In this document: positions 1 to 6,809 of the stretch, one piece after another
Numbering within the stretch: position 1 is the first letter of the stretch
Layout: the number at the start of each line of letters is the position of its first letter
Source: Paracoccaceae bacterium
Lineage (GTDB): Bacteria > Pseudomonadota > Alphaproteobacteria > Rhodobacterales > Rhodobacteraceae
Assembly (NCBI GenBank): GCA_003500165.1
Contig: DNSZ01000306.1
Span: forward strand, 1,117-19,966
Length of the DNA stretch: 18,850 bases
Direction: 5' to 3'
The notes under the pieces: model-generated
The model's database searches: none
Told to the model about the DNA's origin: nothing
The model's input: only the letters and a program-made list of their open reading frames with translations
Made by a program: the position numbers and the translations under genes

Positions 1-1286
1 CGCTGGCGCTGCCCGCCGGAGAATTCGTGCGGAAAGCGGTTGCGGGTCGCCGGGTCGAGCCCGACCTCGGCCAGCGCCGCCTCGACCCGGCCGGCCCGGG
101 CCGCGGCATCGAGTCCGCGCTGATGCACGAGCAACCCCTCGGCCACGATTTCGCCCGCCGTCAGGCGTGGTGAGAGCGAGCCATAGGGGTCCTGGAATAC
201 CACCTGCATCTCGTCGCGATAGGGGCGCATCGCCTCGGTGTCCTTGCCGTCGATCCGGTCGCCCAGCCAGACCACCGGGCCGGTGGCGGGAACAAGCTGC
301 AGCAGCGCCCGCCCAAGCGTCGACTTGCCCGAGCCGCTTTCGCCGACGATGCCCAGCGTCTGACCACGCCGCAGCGTCAGATCGATGCCGCGCACCGCCC
401 GGACCTGGGTGTCGCGGCGCAGAAAGCCGGCCGGCCGGCCGAAGGTCACGCTGACGCGGTCGGCCTCCAGCAGGATCGGGGCGCTGTCGGGCAGCGGCGG
501 CTTGGCGCCTTCGGGTTCGGCCGCCAGCAGCATTCTTGTGTATTCGGTGCACGGCGCGGCAAAGATCCCGGCGGTCGGGCCGTCTTCCTCGACCCGGCCC
601 CGATTCATCACATAGACCCGGTCGGCAAACGCCTCGACGATGCCCAGATCGTGGGTGATGAACAGGATCGCCACGCCGGTGCGGACCTGCAGCGCCGCCA
701 GCAGCTGCAGGATCTCGGCCTGGATCGTCACGTCGAGCGCGGTCGTCGGTTCATCCGCGATCAGCAGTTCGGGGTCGTTGGCCAGCGCCATGGCGATCAT
801 CACACGCTGGCGCTGACCGCCCGACAATTCGTGCGGATAGGCGTGCATCCGCTCGGCCGGGTTGGGGATCTGCACCAGTTCGAGCAGTTCGCGCACTCGC
901 GCCCGCGCCCCCCGCCGGTTCATCCCGCCATGGATGCGCAGTGGCTCGGACAGCTGTTCGGCGATGGTGTAGAGCGGGTCGAGCGAGGTCATCGGCTCCT
1001 GAAAGATCATGGTGATCTTGCGGCCGCGCAGCCGGTTCAGGGCGCGGGCCGGCAGGTTCAGGATGTCGCGGCCGTCATAGCGCACCGCGCCCCGGGCGCT
1101 GCCGTTCGATGCCAGAAGCCCGGTCGCGGCCATCATCACCTGGCTTTTGCCCGATCCGCTTTCGCCGACGACGGCGACCGTCTCGCCGCGGCCGACCTGC
1201 ATCGACACGCCGCGCACCGCCTCGACCGGGCCATCGGGCGTCTCGAAGGTCACATGCAGATCGGCGATGTCGAGGATCGGCGCCAT
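1..1286 (-). CDS. Fused dipeptide/oligopeptide ABC transporter ATP-binding protein (OppDF/YejF type), partial
   Basis: The product would energise peptide import from the cytoplasmic face, using two nucleotide-binding domains in one chain. The gene starts with ATG at 1286 and runs off the left edge after 428 codons. In the first domain I see Walker A GESGSGKSQ (about residues 41-49), signature LSGGQRQR (154-161), Walker B LLIADEP (174-180) and the switch His in THD (211-213). An acidic linker (about 257-272) leads to the second domain, with Walker A GESGSGKST (315-323), Q-loop VVFQDPYGS (362-370) and signature FSGGQRQ at the edge. E. coli YejF has the same fused plan; OppD and OppF are separate genes in E. 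coli. One base separates its start from the oppC stop, so it is the last visible gene of the importer operon. The C-terminal part (second Walker B, any OppF-type tail) is not visible. Confidence 0.93.
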   Translation of the reverse strand, partial: MAPILDIADLHVTFETPDGPVEAVRGVSMQVGRGETVAVVGESGSGKSQVMMAATGLLASNGSARGAVRYDGRDILNLPARALNRLRGRKITMIFQEPMTSLDPLYTIAEQLSEPLRIHGGMNRRGARARVRELLELVQIPNPAERMHAYPHELSGGQRQRVMIAMALANDPELLIADEPTTALDVTIQAEILQLLAALQVRTGVAILFITHDLGIVEAFADRVYVMNRGRVEEDGPTAGIFAAPCTEYTRMLLAAEPEGAKPPLPDSAPILLEADRVSVTFGRPAGFLRRDTQVRAVRGIDLTLRRGQTLGIVGESGSGKSTLGRALLQLVPATGPVVWLGDRIDGKDTEAMRPYRDEMQVVFQDPYGSLSPRLTAGEIVAEGLLVHQRGLDAAARAGRVEAALAEVGLDPATRNRFPHEFSGGQRQ

Positions 1287-1287
1287 G

Positions 1288-2418
1288 CTAGCGGTCCTTG
1301 GGGTCGAGCGCATCGCGCAGCCCGTCGCCCAGGAAGTTCAGCGCGAACAGCAGCACGGTCATGGTCAGGGCCGGCCAGAACAGCATGAACGGGGCGTTGC
1401 GCATGTTCTTGGCGCCCTCGGCGATCAGCACGCCAAGCGAGGTCATCGGCTCCTGCACGCCAAGGCCAAGGAAGGACAGGAAGCTTTCCAGCAGGATCAC
1501 CCGCGGGATCATCAGCGTCATGTAGATAATGACGGTGCCCAGCGTGTTGGGAATGATGTGGCGGCGCACGATGTCGCGGCCGCGCACCCCCAGCGCCTCG
1601 GCCGCCTGAACGAATTCGCGGCGCCGCAGCGACAGCGTCTGACCGCGCACGATCCGCGCCATGTCGAGCCATTCGACGCAACCCACGGCGATGAACATCA
1701 GCACGATGTTGCGACCGAAGAACACCACCAGCAGGATCACGAAAAACACGAAGGGCAGCGAATACAGGATGTCGACGACGCGCATCATCACATTGTCCAC
1801 CCGGCCCCCGACAAAGCCCGCCGTCGCGCCATAGACCACGCCGATCAGCAGCGCGACGCCGGTCGCCAGCAGCCCGATCATCAGCGAAACCCGCAGACTG
1901 ATCAGGATGCGCGACAGCAGGTCGCGGCCGATCGCGTCGGTCCCGGCCAGAAAGTAGAGCTGGCTGATATCGGCCTCCAGCGTGGCGGCACGGCCATCTT
2001 CGGAGGTCGTGGCGACCCGCGCGTTCGAGAACATGTCGGACCGGTCGAGATACCGCGTGACCCGCGGGTCGATGGCGCGGGCCGAGCGGATGTCGATCCG
2101 GACCAGCCCGGGGCTGATCGCGATCGCCTCGACATCGACCCGGGCGCGGCGCAGGGCCGCCTCGGCCGCGGGTTCGATCTGGTCGGCCTGGGGGTAGGGC
2201 GCCAGGCTCGGTTCGACCTTGACGAATTCGGGATACACCTTGGCATAGTCATGCGGCGCGACGAGCGGGCCGAACAGGCCGGCCAGCGCCATGAAGATCA
2301 GCACGACAAGCGACGCCTTGGCGGCCCGGTTGCGCCGCAGCCGAAGCCAGGCGGTGGCCCAGAGCGAGCGCGACGCTGCCACGCCGGCATCGTTCGGGGG
2401 AAGCACCGCGTCACTCAT
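1288..2418 (-). CDS. oppC: Peptide ABC transporter permease (OppC/YejE type)
   Basis: This is the second inner-membrane permease subunit of the importer. The protein is 376 aa, clearly longer than OppC of about 300 aa. An N-terminal segment (residues 30-34, RAAKA) precedes the first membrane helix (about 35-54). A soluble stretch of about 100 residues (56-156) follows. The typical permease entry motif GTDAIGRDLLSR is at 159-170, followed by about five more helices. The cytoplasmic EAA loop that contacts the ATPase is seen around residues 269-291 (QAAEALGVRGRD, then HIIPN). The end LDPKDR is typical of the family. The start ATG overlaps the oppB stop by 8 bases, which implies translational coupling. 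The long periplasmic insertion resembles YejE-type permeases more than classical OppC. Substrate is inferred from family only. Confidence 0.92.
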   Translation of the reverse strand: MSDAVLPPNDAGVAASRSLWATAWLRLRRNRAAKASLVVLIFMALAGLFGPLVAPHDYAKVYPEFVKVEPSLAPYPQADQIEPAAEAALRRARVDVEAIAISPGLVRIDIRSARAIDPRVTRYLDRSDMFSNARVATTSEDGRAATLEADISQLYFLAGTDAIGRDLLSRILISLRVSLMIGLLATGVALLIGVVYGATAGFVGGRVDNVMMRVVDILYSLPFVFFVILLVVFFGRNIVLMFIAVGCVEWLDMARIVRGQTLSLRRREFVQAAEALGVRGRDIVRRHIIPNTLGTVIIYMTLMIPRVILLESFLSFLGLGVQEPMTSLGVLIAEGAKNMRNAPFMLFWPALTMTVLLFALNFLGDGLRDALDPKDR

Positions 2419-3328
2419 AACGCACCCGCGGGTCGAGCACGGCGTAAAGCAGATCGACGATCAGGTTGAAGACCACGACGAAGACCGCAACGATCACCAC
2501 CGTGCCCATCACCAGCGTATAGTCGCGGTTAAGCGCGCCCTGGACGAAATAGCGCCCGATGCCGGGCAGGTTGAAGACCTGCTCGACCACGATCGACCCG
2601 GTCAGCAGCGCCGCCGCCGCCGGCCCCATATAGCTGACCGCGGGCAGGATCGCGGCGCGCAGCGCGTGTTTCACCACCACCATGCGGGCCGGCAGGCCAT
2701 AGGCCCGCGCGGTCCGCACATGATCCGATCGCAGCGCCTCGATCATCGCGCCCCGCACCAGCCGGGCGATCACCGCGATCTGCGGCAGCGCCAGCGCGAT
2801 CACCGGCAGGATCATTTGCTGCGGGTCCCCCCAGCCCTGCGCCGGCAGCCAGCCCAGCAACACCGCAAAGACCAGCGACAGGACCGGCGCGGTGACAAAG
2901 TTCGGCACGGTGATCCCAAAGGTCGCCACGGCGATCACGGCATAGTCGGTGGCGTGGTTCTGGCGCAGCGCGGCAAGGCAGCCCAGCAGCGTGCCCAGCC
3001 CCAGCGCCAGGATCAGCGCGGTCAGGCCAAGCTGGACCGAGACCGGCAGCCCCTCGGCCAGGATTTCCTGCACCCGCATGTCGCGATAGATGAAGGACGG
3101 GCCCATATCGCCCCGCGCCAGATTGCCCAGATACATCGCGTATTGCTGCCATAACGGCCGGTCGAGGCCGAATGTGGCGTTGAGGTTTGCCATCACCGTC
3201 GCCTCGAGCGTGCGTTCCTGGTCGAACGGGCCGCCGGGCGCGATCCGCATCATGAAGAACGCCGCCGTGACGATGATGAACAGCGTCGGAATCGCGCCAA
3301 GGAGCCGGCGCAGCGCATAGGCAAGCAT
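2411..3328 (-). CDS. oppB: Peptide ABC transporter permease (OppB type)
   Basis: This is the first inner-membrane permease subunit, 305 aa, the usual OppB/DppB length. Family features are an N-terminal helix (about residues 8-29), the segment APGGPFDQER (30-39), and FGLDRPLWQQY with a periplasmic loop. Five further hydrophobic segments follow. The EAA loop contains ALRSDHVRTARAYGLP, followed by KHALRAAILP. The FNLPGIG motif lies near residues 252-258, and the end is LDPRVRYE. A GGAG Shine-Dalgarno 7 bases upstream (3337-3340) supports the ATG at 3328. The gene is separated from oppA by 75 bp containing two strong stem-loops, and overlaps oppC by 8 bases. Confidence 0.94.
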   Translation of the reverse strand: MLAYALRRLLGAIPTLFIIVTAAFFMMRIAPGGPFDQERTLEATVMANLNATFGLDRPLWQQYAMYLGNLARGDMGPSFIYRDMRVQEILAEGLPVSVQLGLTALILALGLGTLLGCLAALRQNHATDYAVIAVATFGITVPNFVTAPVLSLVFAVLLGWLPAQGWGDPQQMILPVIALALPQIAVIARLVRGAMIEALRSDHVRTARAYGLPARMVVVKHALRAAILPAVSYMGPAAAALLTGSIVVEQVFNLPGIGRYFVQGALNRDYTLVMGTVVIVAVFVVVFNLIVDLLYAVLDPRVRYE

Positions 3329-3356
3329 CGAACGTCTCCGGGCTGGGGAGAGGGCC

Positions 3357-3374
3357 GCGGCGCCGTGGCGCCGC
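3357..3374 (-). promoter_or_regulatory. Stem-loop in oppA-oppB intergenic mRNA (promoter-proximal to oppB)
   Basis: The sequence gives a perfect inverted repeat, GCGGCGCC / GGCGCCGC, with a 2-base centre (7 bp with a 4-base loop is more realistic). It lies 28 bases before the oppB start. No T-run follows, so it is not a classical intrinsic terminator. In many binding-protein operons such structures protect the upstream mRNA end and lower downstream expression. That role here is inference. Confidence 0.6.
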
Positions 3375-3384
3375 AGCCCGGTCT

Positions 3385-3398
3385 GCGGACCGGTCCGC
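3385..3398 (-). promoter_or_regulatory. 14-bp perfect palindrome just after the oppA stop
   Basis: GCGGACCGGTCCGC is a perfect palindrome starting 5 bases after the oppA stop codon. As RNA it would form a short hairpin immediately upstream of the second stem-loop at 3357-3374. The pair fits an mRNA-stabilising 3' structure for the abundant binding-protein transcript. A protein-binding palindrome is the alternative. Function is inferred from position only. Confidence 0.5.
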
Positions 3399-3403
3399 CG
3401 CCG

Positions 3404-4987
3404 TCAGCCGTCGGACAGGCTGAGGAACCGGCTCGGGTGGACGTTCTGGATGTTGTCCTCCCAGCCCTGCAGACGGGGCGACACCAGGCTGCGCGAGGAA
3501 TAGTACAGCAGCGGGATGAACGGCAGATCGCGCATGAACAGCGCCTCGGCCTGGCGCAGGATGTCGCCGCGGGCGGCCAGATCGGTTTCGGCCGCCGCCT
3601 GGTCCATCAGCGCGTCATATTCCGGGTTGTTGTAGTTGGCATAGTTGAACCCGTCATTGTCGGATTCGACCATGAAAAGGAAGTTCTGCGGGTCGGAATA
3701 GTCGCCGATCCAGCCGGCCCGGGCGACATCGAAATCGCCCTTGTCGCGCAGATGCGCATAATGGGCCGAAGCGTCGCGCACATTGTATTCGACGTTCACG
3801 CCCAGCAACGACCACATGTCGGCGATCGCGGTCGCCGCGTTCTTGTGGTTTTCCGAGGTGTTGTACATCAGCTCGATGGTGACGGGGTTGTCCGGGCCAT
3901 ATCCTGCCTCTTCCATCAGGGCGAGCGCCTGATCCTCGCGATCGAGCATCGACATGCCGAAATGATCGATTTCGGGCGACCCATCGGGATAGTTGCCGAT
4001 GCCCGGCGGAACGAAGCTGGTGGCCGGCACCATGGTGCCCTGGAAGATTTCGCTGGCCAGGAAGTCGCGGTCGATCACCATCGACAGCGCCTGCCGCACC
4101 CGCGGGTCGCCCAGCACTTCGTCATCGTGGTTCACGGCGTAATAATAGGTGCCCAGATAGGGCGCCACATGCACCGCGTCGCCATGTTCCGCGCGCAGCC
4201 TTTCGATGTCTTCGGCCGGCAGGTCGGAGCAGGAATGCACCTCGCCGGCCTCCCAGGCGCGCACGCAGGTCGCGCGATCCTCGAACGGCAGATAGTTCAC
4301 CTGCGCGATGGCGACGTTCTCGGCATCGTGGAAGTTCGGGTTCCTGACCAGGACGATCCGGTCGTTCAGGGTATTCTCTTCCAGCGTATAGGCGCCGTTC
4401 GACACCATGTTGCCCGGGCGGACGAAATCGGCGCCATGCGCCTCGACCGAGGGCGGATGCACCGGCAAGCCGGTCTGGTGGGTCAGCAGTTCCAGAAAGA
4501 ACGGTGTCGGCGCGGCCAGCGTGATTTCCAGCGTCTTGTCGTCGACCGCACGCACGCCCATCTCGGTCGGGTCGGCCTCGCCCTTGTTGACGGCTTCGGC
4601 ATTGGCGATCGGATACAGGATGTTGGCGTATTTGGCGCCGGTCTCGGGCAGCATGATGCGGCGCAGCGCGTAGACGAAGTCGCCCGCCGTCACCGGATCG
4701 CCATTCGACCAGCGCGCGTCGTCGCGCAGGGCAAAGGTGTAGACGGTGCCGTCATCGGACACCTCCCAGCTTTCGGCCACCCCGGGGATGACCTGGGCGC
4801 TGGGGTCGTAAACGACAAGCCCCTCATAGAGGTCGCGCAGGATGTTGGCCTCGGCCACGGTCGAGGTCTTGTGCTGGTCGAGTGTCTCGGGGTTCGAATC
4901 GTTGCCGCGCATGTAGACCTGCGCACTGGCCGGGGCGGCGGCAAGAATCAGGGCAAGGGCCGCAGCGGCTCGGAACTTGGCGTTCAT
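3404..4987 (-). CDS. oppA: Peptide ABC transporter periplasmic substrate-binding protein (OppA/DppA family, SBP_bac_5)
   Basis: This is the extracytoplasmic binding protein that captures peptides and delivers them to the OppBC permease. The reading frame is open upstream, but I chose ATG 4987. It is preceded by AGGGAG with 6 bases spacing and begins a clean signal peptide: basic MNAKFR, a hydrophobic core, then ASA before Gln23. The protein is 527 aa, normal for the family. Typical family segments are visible: NPETLDQHKTSTV, DLYEGLVVYDP, ESWEVSDDGTVYTFALRDD and WSNGDPVTAGDFVYALRR. No lipobox Cys is present, so the mature protein is soluble and periplasmic. It is first in the operon, after a plausible promoter at 5014-5043. 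The exact peptide class cannot be read from sequence. Confidence 0.94.
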   Translation of the reverse strand: MNAKFRAAAALALILAAAPASAQVYMRGNDSNPETLDQHKTSTVAEANILRDLYEGLVVYDPSAQVIPGVAESWEVSDDGTVYTFALRDDARWSNGDPVTAGDFVYALRRIMLPETGAKYANILYPIANAEAVNKGEADPTEMGVRAVDDKTLEITLAAPTPFFLELLTHQTGLPVHPPSVEAHGADFVRPGNMVSNGAYTLEENTLNDRIVLVRNPNFHDAENVAIAQVNYLPFEDRATCVRAWEAGEVHSCSDLPAEDIERLRAEHGDAVHVAPYLGTYYYAVNHDDEVLGDPRVRQALSMVIDRDFLASEIFQGTMVPATSFVPPGIGNYPDGSPEIDHFGMSMLDREDQALALMEEAGYGPDNPVTIELMYNTSENHKNAATAIADMWSLLGVNVEYNVRDASAHYAHLRDKGDFDVARAGWIGDYSDPQNFLFMVESDNDGFNYANYNNPEYDALMDQAAAETDLAARGDILRQAEALFMRDLPFIPLLYYSSRSLVSPRLQGWEDNIQNVHPSRFLSLSDG

Positions 4988-5013
4988 GAAGATCTCCCTC
5001 TTGGCGATGGCCA

Positions 5014-5043
5014 AGCGTAGGGACGGCGCGCCGGCGGTTTCAA
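5014..5043 (-). promoter_or_regulatory. Predicted sigma-70-type promoter for the opp operon
   Basis: On the minus strand, TTGAAA (5043-5038; 5 of 6 matches to the -35 consensus) is followed by an 18-base spacer. Then comes TACGCT (5019-5014; matches the first two and last bases of TATAAT). Transcription would begin near 5007, giving a leader of about 20 bases that holds the AGGGAG ribosome site. It lies in the 152-bp gap between the cyclase stop and oppA. The call rests on motif match and position only. Confidence 0.4.
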
Positions 5044-5139
5044 GCGCGAAGTTGGCCGGGAGCCCGATTTGCCGGCCGCAGGCGGGCCGGTGGCGATGCT
5101 GCGGGCGTTTCGCCGCGGTCGCGAACGCGCCCGCCCGCG

Positions 5140-6156
5140 CTATACGGCAGCGGTTTCGGTGCCGCCTGCGGCGTCCGGGGCGCCGGGCTGCCACAGGCTG
5201 TGGCAGGCACGGCCGCGGCGCTTGCAGTCGTAAAGCGCGGCATCGGCGTTCTTCAGCATTTCGGCGGCGACGGGCGGGTCGTATTGCGACGACAGGGTCA
5301 GCCCGATGCTGGCCGAAACCCGGCAGGGCCGGCCGTGAAACCGTACCGGATCGGCCAGACGGGCGTTGATCCGCGCGGCGATCTCTTCAAGCAGGGCGAT
5401 GTCGTCGCAATCGCGCACCACGACGACGAATTCGTCGCCGCCCACGCGGGCGATCAGATCGTCGGCCCGGGTCACCTCGCGCAGGACATGGGCGACATGG
5501 CGCAGAACCGTGTCGCCGGCCGCGTGACCCAGCGTGTCGTTGACCTCCTTGAACCGGTCGAGATCGATATGCATCAGGCCAAAGGGCGGGGCGGCGCCGG
5601 GCCCGGTCAGCCCGCCCAGCCCGGCATCCAGCGCCCGGCGATTGCCCAGCCCGGTCAGCGCGTCGCGCACCGCGCGCGCCTCGGCATCGGTGCGGGCCTC
5701 TTCCAGCCGGCGGTTCAGGCGGCGGCTTTCGGCCAGCACGGCCTCTTGCGCCTCGACCAGATACAGCATCTCGACGGTCGGGTCGTTGGGGGCGAAATCG
5801 CGTGCGGTCAGGCCATAGCGCCCGGCGCCCGCCACCACGCCGATCCCCAGCGACAGGTTCAACAGCACCCCGCCGCCGGGCACCGGCACGCTGATCCCCT
5901 TCAGCGGCTGGCCACTGGAAACCAGCGTCAGCGCCACCTTGACCGGACCGCGCGCGGCCAGGTCGGCTGGCCCCTTGGCGCCCTTCGGGCGGCGCAGCCG
6001 GAACAGGTCGGCAAAGCTTTCGCCGGCCATCGGCAGGCCCGGGGTCAGTTTCTGCAAGGCGGGGCCGACGCCGCGGATACGGCCCGAACTGGCCGCCCAC
6101 AGATGCATCGGCATCAGCGCATCGGCGGCGCGGGGTCCGATGGCAAGGCCCCTCAT
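5140..6156 (-). CDS. Diguanylate cyclase with HNOBA-like sensor-partner domain
   Basis: The C-terminal GGDEF domain should make cyclic di-GMP from two GTP. The N-terminal part (about residues 15-135) resembles the heme-NO-binding-associated (HNOBA) PAS-like domain that receives signals from H-NOX: an MHLWAASSGRIRGVGPALQ start, FADLFRLRRP, LKGISV, and YGLTARDFAPNDPTVEM before a helical connector (about 135-163). The GGDEF domain carries DALTGLGNRRALD (165-177), the metal-binding region IDLDRFKEVNDTLGH, an intact GGDEF (239-243), and the product-inhibition I-site RADD (230-233) exactly five residues before it. There is no EAL or HD-GYP domain. The start overlaps the H-NOX stop in an ATGA, so the two are likely made as a stoichiometric pair. 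An alternative start is Met15 or Met17. Regulation by NO through the H-NOX is inference from domain pairing. Confidence 0.9.
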   Translation of the reverse strand: MRGLAIGPRAADALMPMHLWAASSGRIRGVGPALQKLTPGLPMAGESFADLFRLRRPKGAKGPADLAARGPVKVALTLVSSGQPLKGISVPVPGGGVLLNLSLGIGVVAGAGRYGLTARDFAPNDPTVEMLYLVEAQEAVLAESRRLNRRLEEARTDAEARAVRDALTGLGNRRALDAGLGGLTGPGAAPPFGLMHIDLDRFKEVNDTLGHAAGDTVLRHVAHVLREVTRADDLIARVGGDEFVVVVRDCDDIALLEEIAARINARLADPVRFHGRPCRVSASIGLTLSSQYDPPVAAEMLKNADAALYDCKRRGRACHSLWQPGAPDAAGGTETAAV

Positions 6157-6743
6157 GGCGCGAGCCGCCCAAGGCTGAAATCGCGACCCTGGGCAAAGTC
6201 GCTTTCCAGCAGCCGCACCGAGATCGTCTCCTGCCCGTCATCGCGGCGTCCCCGGCCGGGTTCGATCAGCGCCAGCGCCCCGTAATCGTCGGCCATGGCG
6301 CGCAGCGCCCCGGTGATCATCGGCCCCAGCCCGGCCGCCCAGGCATGGCGCAGGGTGAACCGGCCCGGCACGTCTTCGGTCACCTCGATCCGCGGCAGGT
6401 CCAGATCGGGCAGCGCCAACCGCGCGCGGTCGTGCAGATCCTCGAGCGAATGCAGGAAATCGGCAAAGGTGTCGCCACCGAATCGCAGCAGCCGGCGCGG
6501 GGCGGGCAGGCCGGGATTGGTGACCAGATAATGCCCGGCATCCTCAAGGATCGCGGCCTGCTCGCGTTGCAGGGCGTCTGCCGCGGCCGCCAGAACCCGC
6601 GCGGTCACGGTATCTTCGTAGCTTTGCAGCGGCTCGAAGCCGGTGGCCGGCAGTTCGGCGGCGCTGGCGATGCCGGCCCAGGTTTCGGGGCCATAGGTGT
6701 AGGCGATGAACGCCTCGATGGACCGGTTGATCAGGCCGTGCAT
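6153..6743 (-). CDS. H-NOX (heme NO/O2-binding) sensor protein
   Basis: This stand-alone 196-aa protein has the length and pattern of the HNOB family. It starts MHGLINRSIEAFI, then YGPETWAGI (17-25), SYEDTVTARV (41-50), the proximal-His helix LHSLEDLHDRARL with His104, and Leu-Pro-Arg at 116-118. The His104 to Pro117 spacing of 13 equals His102-Pro115 in the Thermoanaerobacter H-NOX, so the heme ligand and kink proline look intact. The usual YxSxR propionate triad is absent: the region reads RHAWAAGL (132-139). A strong GGGAGG precedes the ATG. The gene overlaps the HNOBA-GGDEF cyclase by 4 bases, the known arrangement for an NO sensor controlling c-di-GMP output. Whether it binds heme normally without the triad is open. 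Confidence 0.9.
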   Translation of the reverse strand: MHGLINRSIEAFIAYTYGPETWAGIASAAELPATGFEPLQSYEDTVTARVLAAAADALQREQAAILEDAGHYLVTNPGLPAPRRLLRFGGDTFADFLHSLEDLHDRARLALPDLDLPRIEVTEDVPGRFTLRHAWAAGLGPMITGALRAMADDYGALALIEPGRGRRDDGQETISVRLLESDFAQGRDFSLGRLAP

Positions 6744-6809
6744 GGCATCCTCCCGATTTGGCGCCAGCGTGCCGCAAGCGGTTTAACAAAGCTTGAAGCC
6801 GGACCCCGA

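Noticed and set aside
1147..2469. 440-residue open frame opposite oppC
   Set aside because: His/Gln/Asp/Arg-rich antisense shadow of a permease gene with clear membrane helices.
3365..5020. 551-residue open frame opposite oppA
   Set aside because: It has no recognisable family and mirrors the oppA codon phase; oppA has a signal peptide and family motifs.
5072..5090. Inverted repeat CCGGCC / GGCCGG after the cyclase gene as an intrinsic terminator
   Set aside because: Only 6 bp of simple GC sequence with a 7-base loop and no following T-run. Such repeats are frequent by chance here.
4988..5194. Upstream extension of oppA to 5194
   Set aside because: It would put about 70 charged residues before a clean signal peptide and overlap the cyclase gene end. 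ATG 4987 has a strong ribosome site.
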